From assembly GCA_003567055.1 (NCBI GenBank), contig PXAW01000631.1, positions 1 to 5,070 of the forward strand: a stretch of 5,070 nucleotides of DNA. Reading direction: 5' to 3'. The notes under the pieces are model-generated. The model worked only from the letters and a program-made list of their open reading frames with translations. It was not told where the DNA came from and searched no databases. Numbering within the stretch: position 1 is the first letter of the stretch; every line of letters begins with the position of its first letter. Positions 1 through 5,070 of this stretch are shown here, one piece after another. A program made the translations under genes and the position numbers. Source of the DNA: Hyphomicrobiales bacterium. Its GTDB lineage: Bacteria > Pseudomonadota > Alphaproteobacteria > Rhizobiales > Beijerinckiaceae.

Positions 1-1837
<1,837 letters not shown>

Positions 1838-1844
1838 GCGAGGA

Positions 1845-1849
1845 CCCCT
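1845..1849 (-). promoter_or_regulatory. Ribosome binding site of the carboxylase gene
   Basis: AGGGG on the minus strand lies 7 bases before the GTG at 1837-1835. It supports this non-ATG start. The first in-frame ATG is codon 26, which would delete the conserved ANRGEIA motif, and a stop codon closes the frame at 1867-1865. Confidence 0.6.
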
Positions 1850-1856
1850 GTCGCAG

Positions 1857-1868
1857 ATGAAGCTTCAT
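1857..1868. promoter_or_regulatory. Perfect 12-base palindrome upstream of the carboxylase gene
   Basis: ATGAAGCTTCAT reads identically on both strands. It lies in the 85-base gap between the flavoprotein gene and the carboxylase gene, with its near edge 19 bases before the GTG start. The position would suit an operator for a dimeric regulator. No known regulator's consensus was recognised in it, and a chance occurrence is quite possible. Confidence 0.25.
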
Positions 1869-1922
1869 ATCCTTTGGAAAACGGGAGCGCCGTCAGGTCA
1901 AGAGTGAACCGGCCCGCGCGCT

Positions 1923-3059
1923 TCACGACTTCGTCGGAAGCGTGTCATGATCGAACAGCGCCATGAATTTCCGGTCGATCCTGTCCTTGGCCAGCCAGGG
2001 CAGGGGGCCGGCGAAGACGAAGTGGCGTCCGCGTGAGGCGATGGCATGGCCGTCGCTGGTGGCGATCAGCATCAGCCAGTCCTTCTGCGGGATATGCGGG
2101 GGGAGCGTTTCGCCGCGAACCAGCGCGCGGATATTGCGCTCCAGGGCGGGCCCCTGACGCACGGCGAAGACGCCCGCCTTGGGGCGCGGATGCGCGGTCA
2201 TCGTGGCGCAATCGCCCACGGCGAAGACGGCGTCCTGGCCGCGCACACGCAGATCTTCCCCGATTTCCAGAAACCCCTCTGGCGTGCGTGCGAGATCGCC
2301 CTCGGCGAGAACCGCCGGCGCCTTCGCATGCGAGGCGACGAGCATGGCATCGGCGGCAAGTTGGCGCCCGTCCCCGGTCTGCGCGCCATCGGGGCCGATA
2401 TGCGCGATGGGGCTGTGCTCATGCAGCGCGATCCCGACCCGGCGCAGGGCGCGGCGCAGGAAGAAGCGCGCGGCGGCGTTGATTTCCGGGGCGATCTCTT
2501 CCGCCGTGGCCAGCGCCACGTCGATCGCGCGGCCACCGGTTTCGCGCCGCAATCTGTGCCGCAGCGCAAACGCGAGGCAGGTGCCCGCCGCACCGCCGCC
2601 GATAACGAGCACCCGGCGCGGGCCGTCCGGCTGTCGCGCCTGCGCGATCAGGCCTTCGAGCTTCGGGATGAGCGATCCGATCGGCTTGACCGCCAGCGCA
2701 TGCGCGCGCGCGCCGTCAATCGCATCGAGATCGGGCGTGATGCCGATATCGATCGAGGCGATGTCGAAGGAAAGGCTCTCGCCGTTATCCAGCGCGATGC
2801 GCTTGCCTGCGCCATGAAAGCCGATGGCGCGGGCGCGGATAAAATCCGCCCCCGCCGCCTCCGCGAGGCGTTCGAGATCGATATGCATCGCCTCAAAGCC
2901 GTAGAGCCCCGCGATATGCCCGGGCAGCATGCCGGAATAGGGCGAGTGGCGTTCCGGGGCGACGAGGGTGATGCGCAAACCCGGCTCGCGATCAAGCGCG
3001 AGGCCGCGCAGGGCCAGCGCATGCGCGTGCCCGCCGCCGACGAGAACGAGATGCGTCAT
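1923..3059 (-). CDS. Stand-alone FAD-dependent pyridine nucleotide oxidoreductase, SelD-N-terminal-domain type
   Basis: This 378-residue two-dinucleotide-binding-domain flavoprotein is related to type II NADH dehydrogenases. The FAD-binding start LVLVGGGHAHALALR (4-18) and HSPYSGMLPGHIAGLYGFE (38-56) are hallmarks of the family whose members often form the N-terminal half of SelD (selenide,water dikinase) fusions (TIGR03169-like). A second glycine loop, VLVIGGGAAGT (150-160), probably binds NAD(P)H. The second FAD motif VFAVGDCA is at 278-285, and KAGVFAVRQGPALERNIRA (294-312) and KDRIDRKFM (358-366) follow. Cysteines occur only at 161 and 284, so there is no CxxC redox disulfide. No SelD domain follows; the gene stops at residue 378. 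No signal peptide or obvious membrane helix is seen. The ATG at 3059 puts the FAD motif at the very N-terminus; its ribosome site (GCGGG, 7 bases upstream) is weak. The start is 13 bases after the pgi stop, implying co-transcription. Substrate and physiological role are unknown. Confidence 0.85.
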   Translation of the reverse strand: MTHLVLVGGGHAHALALRGLALDREPGLRITLVAPERHSPYSGMLPGHIAGLYGFEAMHIDLERLAEAAGADFIRARAIGFHGAGKRIALDNGESLSFDIASIDIGITPDLDAIDGARAHALAVKPIGSLIPKLEGLIAQARQPDGPRRVLVIGGGAAGTCLAFALRHRLRRETGGRAIDVALATAEEIAPEINAAARFFLRRALRRVGIALHEHSPIAHIGPDGAQTGDGRQLAADAMLVASHAKAPAVLAEGDLARTPEGFLEIGEDLRVRGQDAVFAVGDCATMTAHPRPKAGVFAVRQGPALERNIRALVRGETLPPHIPQKDWLMLIATSDGHAIASRGRHFVFAGPLPWLAKDRIDRKFMALFDHDTLPTKS

Positions 3060-3072
3060 TGCGCGGCCCGCA

Positions 3073-4395
3073 TCACGCCTTGTGGCCCTCTGCGAGATAT
3101 TGCTTGGCGAGCACCTTGCCCTCCTCGACGGCGGGCTGGTCGAACGGATCGATGCCCAGCGCATAGCCGGTGAGGATGGTCTCCAGCATGAAATGCATCA
3201 TTAGCGCCCCGAGATGCTCCTCGTCGAGGCGATCGACGTGGATGGTGCGCGTCGGGCGATGATTTTTCACCAGCGTATCCGCCGTGGCGCGGCCCTGCGC
3301 CGCGACGAGATCGCCGATGGTCTTGCCGGCAAAGCCCGGTTCGCCGGCGCGCTCGGCCAGCGCCTTGTCGATCGCGGGGCCCTTGCCGGCGCAATCTGTG
3401 GTGATCACGGTGAAGATCTTGTCGTTGGGACCGGCGAGATAGAGCTGCAATTGCGAATGCTGATCGACCGGGCCGATCGCGGCGACGGGCTGCGAGCCCT
3501 TGCCGTCCTTGCCCAGACTCTCGGCCCAGAGCTGCACCCACCAGCGCGTGAAACGCTCCAGCCGGTCCGCATAGGCCATGGTCACGCAGACGGCCTTGCC
3601 CTCCAGCGCTGCCGCCGTCATCAAGGCGGCGCCGTTCGCCACGGGGATATCCGCAGCCGGCAACTCGCCGGCCCGGATCGGCGCATAGACCGAGGCGGCG
3701 CCCCGGCGGATCGCGGCGATGTCGAGCCCCATCACCGCTGCGGGCAGGAGGCCGACATTGGTCAAGGCCGAATAGCGTCCGCCGATCCCGGTATGATGTT
3801 CGAGGAAGGGCGAGCCTTCGGGCTCCAGCAGATCGCGCAGGGCGTTCTTCGTGCCTTCCTTGCGCGGCTCGGACAGGCCGAAGACATGCTCGCCGATCTT
3901 GAGCCCCGCATCCGAGAGCGCATGCATCACTGCCATTGTCTGCATCAGCGTCTCGCCGGTGCCGCCGGATTTCGAAATCGCGACGAAGCGGGTCGTGGCC
4001 AGCGGCAGCGCCTCGAGCACGCGCCCGAAGGTGGCCGGGTCGAGATTGTCGAAGAAATGCACGCGCGGCCCCTCGGCCAGGCGCCCGAGCCCGGGCACCA
4101 TGTAATCGGCGAGCTGGGCGAGCGTCTGGCCACCGAGGCTCGACCCGCCGGTGCCGAGAAAGACCACGTCGCTCGCGCCGTCACGCAGCTTGCGGGCCGT
4201 CTCCTCGACCGCAGCGAAATCGCCGGTCTCGTCGGGAAGTGTGAGCAGTGCGAGCTTGCCGGAGGCCTCCTCCTCACGCAGGCGCTTCAGTTCGGTCTCG
4301 GTGACGGAGAGCGCCGCCTCGATGGCGGTGCGCGGGATGCCCGCCCCGCCCATCGTATTGCCCATCGCCTGCTCGATCGATTGCCGCAAAGCCAT
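3073..4395 (-). CDS. pgi: Glucose-6-phosphate isomerase (phosphoglucose isomerase), short form
   Basis: The enzyme interconverts glucose 6-phosphate and fructose 6-phosphate in the cytoplasm, linking glycolysis, gluconeogenesis and the pentose phosphate or Entner-Doudoroff routes. The 440-residue protein has two SIS-type sugar-phosphate folds. FLGTGGSSLGGQ is at 79-90, and the phosphate-binding loop SKSGGTGET at 141-149. GGRYSALTNVGLLP is at 205-218, with Arg206 matching the catalytic arginine 272 of the rabbit enzyme. WAESLGK is at 290-296, with Glu292 as the likely catalytic base. DQHSQLQLY is at 311-319, with His313 for ring opening. The C-terminal family signature is FDQPAVEEGK (418-427), with Lys427. 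All expected active-site residues are present. The length fits the short (about 450-residue) bacterial class rather than the roughly 550-residue E. coli class. The ATG at 4395 was chosen over an upstream in-frame ATG at 4476 because AGGAGG lies 9 bases before it and the upstream extension is not family-like. The flavoprotein gene follows after 13 bases. Confidence 0.96.
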   Translation of the reverse strand: MALRQSIEQAMGNTMGGAGIPRTAIEAALSVTETELKRLREEEASGKLALLTLPDETGDFAAVEETARKLRDGASDVVFLGTGGSSLGGQTLAQLADYMVPGLGRLAEGPRVHFFDNLDPATFGRVLEALPLATTRFVAISKSGGTGETLMQTMAVMHALSDAGLKIGEHVFGLSEPRKEGTKNALRDLLEPEGSPFLEHHTGIGGRYSALTNVGLLPAAVMGLDIAAIRRGAASVYAPIRAGELPAADIPVANGAALMTAAALEGKAVCVTMAYADRLERFTRWWVQLWAESLGKDGKGSQPVAAIGPVDQHSQLQLYLAGPNDKIFTVITTDCAGKGPAIDKALAERAGEPGFAGKTIGDLVAAQGRATADTLVKNHRPTRTIHVDRLDEEHLGALMMHFMLETILTGYALGIDPFDQPAVEEGKVLAKQYLAEGHKA

Positions 4396-4404
4396 ATCTG
4401 AGAA

Positions 4405-4410
4405 CCTCCT
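4405..4410 (-). promoter_or_regulatory. pgi: Ribosome binding site of pgi
   Basis: A perfect AGGAGG on the minus strand lies 9 bases before the ATG at 4395-4393. It fixes the pgi start and rules against the in-frame ATG 27 codons upstream. It is clearly the strongest ribosome binding site in the window. Confidence 0.85.
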
Positions 4411-4454
4411 GTGACCGATGCGAATGGTGACGCTTCGCCGGGCTTCCGCCAATG

Positions 4455-4466
4455 CGGGAAAACCCG
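4455..4466 (-). other. Small inverted repeat in the pgi leader region
   Basis: CGGG-TTTT-CCCG on the minus strand can form a 4-base-pair stem with a 4-base loop, about 60 bases before the pgi start. It directly follows TTGA, so TTGACG (4470-4465) could be a -35 box. No matching -10 box is visible at 16-18 bases. The stem is too short, and lacks a following T-run, to be called a terminator. Confidence 0.2.
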
Positions 4467-4520
4467 TCAATCGCAAAGCTCTTCAATCGATAACGCCAGC
4501 CTGCGGCAAAGGATGCATGA

Positions 4521-4533
4521 TCCGATCGTCGGA
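4521..4533 (-). other. Short inverted repeat after the M16 peptidase gene
   Basis: TCCGA-CGA-TCGGA forms a 5-base-pair stem beginning 17 bases past the peptidase stop codon. The place is right for transcription termination, but the stem is short and only a weak TTT follows some 10 bases later. It is at best a weak 3'-end structure, so read-through into pgi remains possible. Confidence 0.2.
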
Positions 4534-4549
4534 CGCGAAAGCGCCGTTG

Positions 4550-5070
4550 TCAGATTGCGGCCAGCCCCTCGGGCCGCCCCGCCACGACGACAAGCATGCG
4601 CCCGTCGCCGAGCACGCGTTCGGCTGCGCGCATCACATCCTCGTGGGAGACCGCCGAGACCAGCGCGTTGCGCCGGGCGATGTAATCGATGCCCAGCCCC
4701 TCGAAGGCGATCTGGGCGAGCTGCTGGGCGATCTTGGTCGAGGTGTCGAAGGCGAGCGGGTAGGAGCCGGTCAGATAGGCCTTGGCCTTGGTGAGCTCTT
4801 CCTCGCTCGGTCCCTGCGTCTTGAGCTTCTCGATCTCGCCCGCGATCACCTCCAGCGCCTCCACGACGCGCTCGTTCTTGGTCGCGGTGAAGCCCCATGT
4901 CATCGCCGCGCCGCGCAGGCTGACGAGCCCGGTGCCGACGGAATAGGCCAGGCCGCGCTTCTCGCGCACCTCCTGGAACAGCCGCGAGGTGAAGACGCCG
5001 CCGCCCAGCATGTGGTTGAGCACGAAAGCGGGGATGAAATCAGGGTCGCGCCAGCCGATTCCGTTCATGC
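4550..5070 (-). CDS. M16-family (pitrilysin/processing peptidase-like) protein, C-terminal part (5' end outside window)
   Basis: About 173 C-terminal residues are visible; the gene enters from the right edge and ends at the TGA at 4552-4550. Counting from the methionine codon at 5068, which is internal and not the true start, WRDPDFIPAFVLNHMLGGG (6-24) and SRLFQEVREKRGLAYSV (28-44) are the typical motif of the second (inactive) half-domain of M16 peptidases. That half carries the conserved Arg and Tyr that help hold the substrate in the closed chamber. EEELTKAKAYLTGSYPL (89-104) and the C-terminal VLGDGRMLVVVAGRPE (152-167) also fit the family. Usual length is 420-470 residues, so roughly the first 60% is missing. 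The zinc-binding HxxEH motif, if present, would be there, so whether this is a catalytic subunit or an inactive partner cannot be decided. Alphaproteobacteria often carry two adjacent M16 genes, one of each kind; the other would lie upstream. The product is often exported, which cannot be tested here. Confidence 0.93.
   Translation of the reverse strand, partial: MNGIGWRDPDFIPAFVLNHMLGGGVFTSRLFQEVREKRGLAYSVGTGLVSLRGAAMTWGFTATKNERVVEALEVIAGEIEKLKTQGPSEEELTKAKAYLTGSYPLAFDTSTKIAQQLAQIAFEGLGIDYIARRNALVSAVSHEDVMRAAERVLGDGRMLVVVAGRPEGLAAI

Noticed and set aside
1838..1922. A possible rho-independent terminator between the flavoprotein and carboxylase genes
   Set aside because: The GC-rich stretch after the flavoprotein stop has no good inverted repeat followed by a T-run, so termination here cannot be supported.
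3060..3164. A 35-codon N-terminal extension of the flavoprotein starting at 3164
   Set aside because: It would overlap the end of pgi, is Arg/Ser-rich and would push the FAD-binding motif away from the N-terminus where the family has it.
2046..3173. A 375-codon open frame on the plus strand
   Set aside because: It is antisense to the flavoprotein gene, whose minus-strand frame has conserved FAD and NAD(P)H motifs. It is a GC-driven shadow.
3214..4401. A 395-codon open frame on the plus strand opposite pgi
   Set aside because: It lies wholly antisense to a clearly recognisable pgi. Long shadow frames are expected opposite GC-rich genes, and its translation is Arg/Gly/Ala/His-rich without any family motif.
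4396..4476. A 27-codon N-terminal extension of Pgi starting at 4476
   Set aside because: The perfect AGGAGG at 4410-4405 serves the ATG at 4395, and the extension does not resemble known Pgi N-termini.

Overview
The window is GC-rich and every supported gene lies on the minus strand. Codon use and protein flavour suggest an alphaproteobacterium, probably of the Hyphomicrobiales (Rhizobiales). That is an inference from style and family resemblance, because no taxonomic marker is present. Four protein-coding genes fill nearly the whole window. No RNA gene, insertion sequence, CRISPR array or prophage feature was seen.

In the direction of transcription (high to low coordinates) the layout is as follows. 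(1) 5070-4550 holds the C-terminal part of an M16-family (pitrilysin/processing peptidase-like) protein that enters from the right edge. (2) 4549-4396 is a 154-base gap without a gene; it has two small stem-loops and ends in a perfect AGGAGG ribosome binding site. (3) 4395-3073 is a complete phosphoglucose isomerase gene (pgi) of the short class, 440 residues. (4) After only 13 bases, 3059-1923 encodes a complete 378-residue FAD-dependent oxidoreductase. It resembles the domain that in other bacteria is fused to the N-terminus of selenide,water dikinase (SelD), but here it stands alone. (5) An 85-base gap contains a perfect 12-base palindrome. (6) 1837 to the left edge holds most of a biotin-dependent acyl-CoA carboxylase alpha subunit, most like the methylcrotonyl-CoA carboxylase type. 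It starts with GTG and is cut a few codons before the expected biotin-attachment lysine.

Functionally this is mostly core metabolism: sugar-phosphate isomerisation, acyl-CoA carboxylation (probably leucine catabolism) and proteolysis. The one member of unknown role is the SelD-N-terminal-like flavoprotein, which probably shares a transcript with pgi. No sign of a new multi-gene system was found. The stand-alone flavoprotein and its coupling to pgi are the parts most worth a second look.
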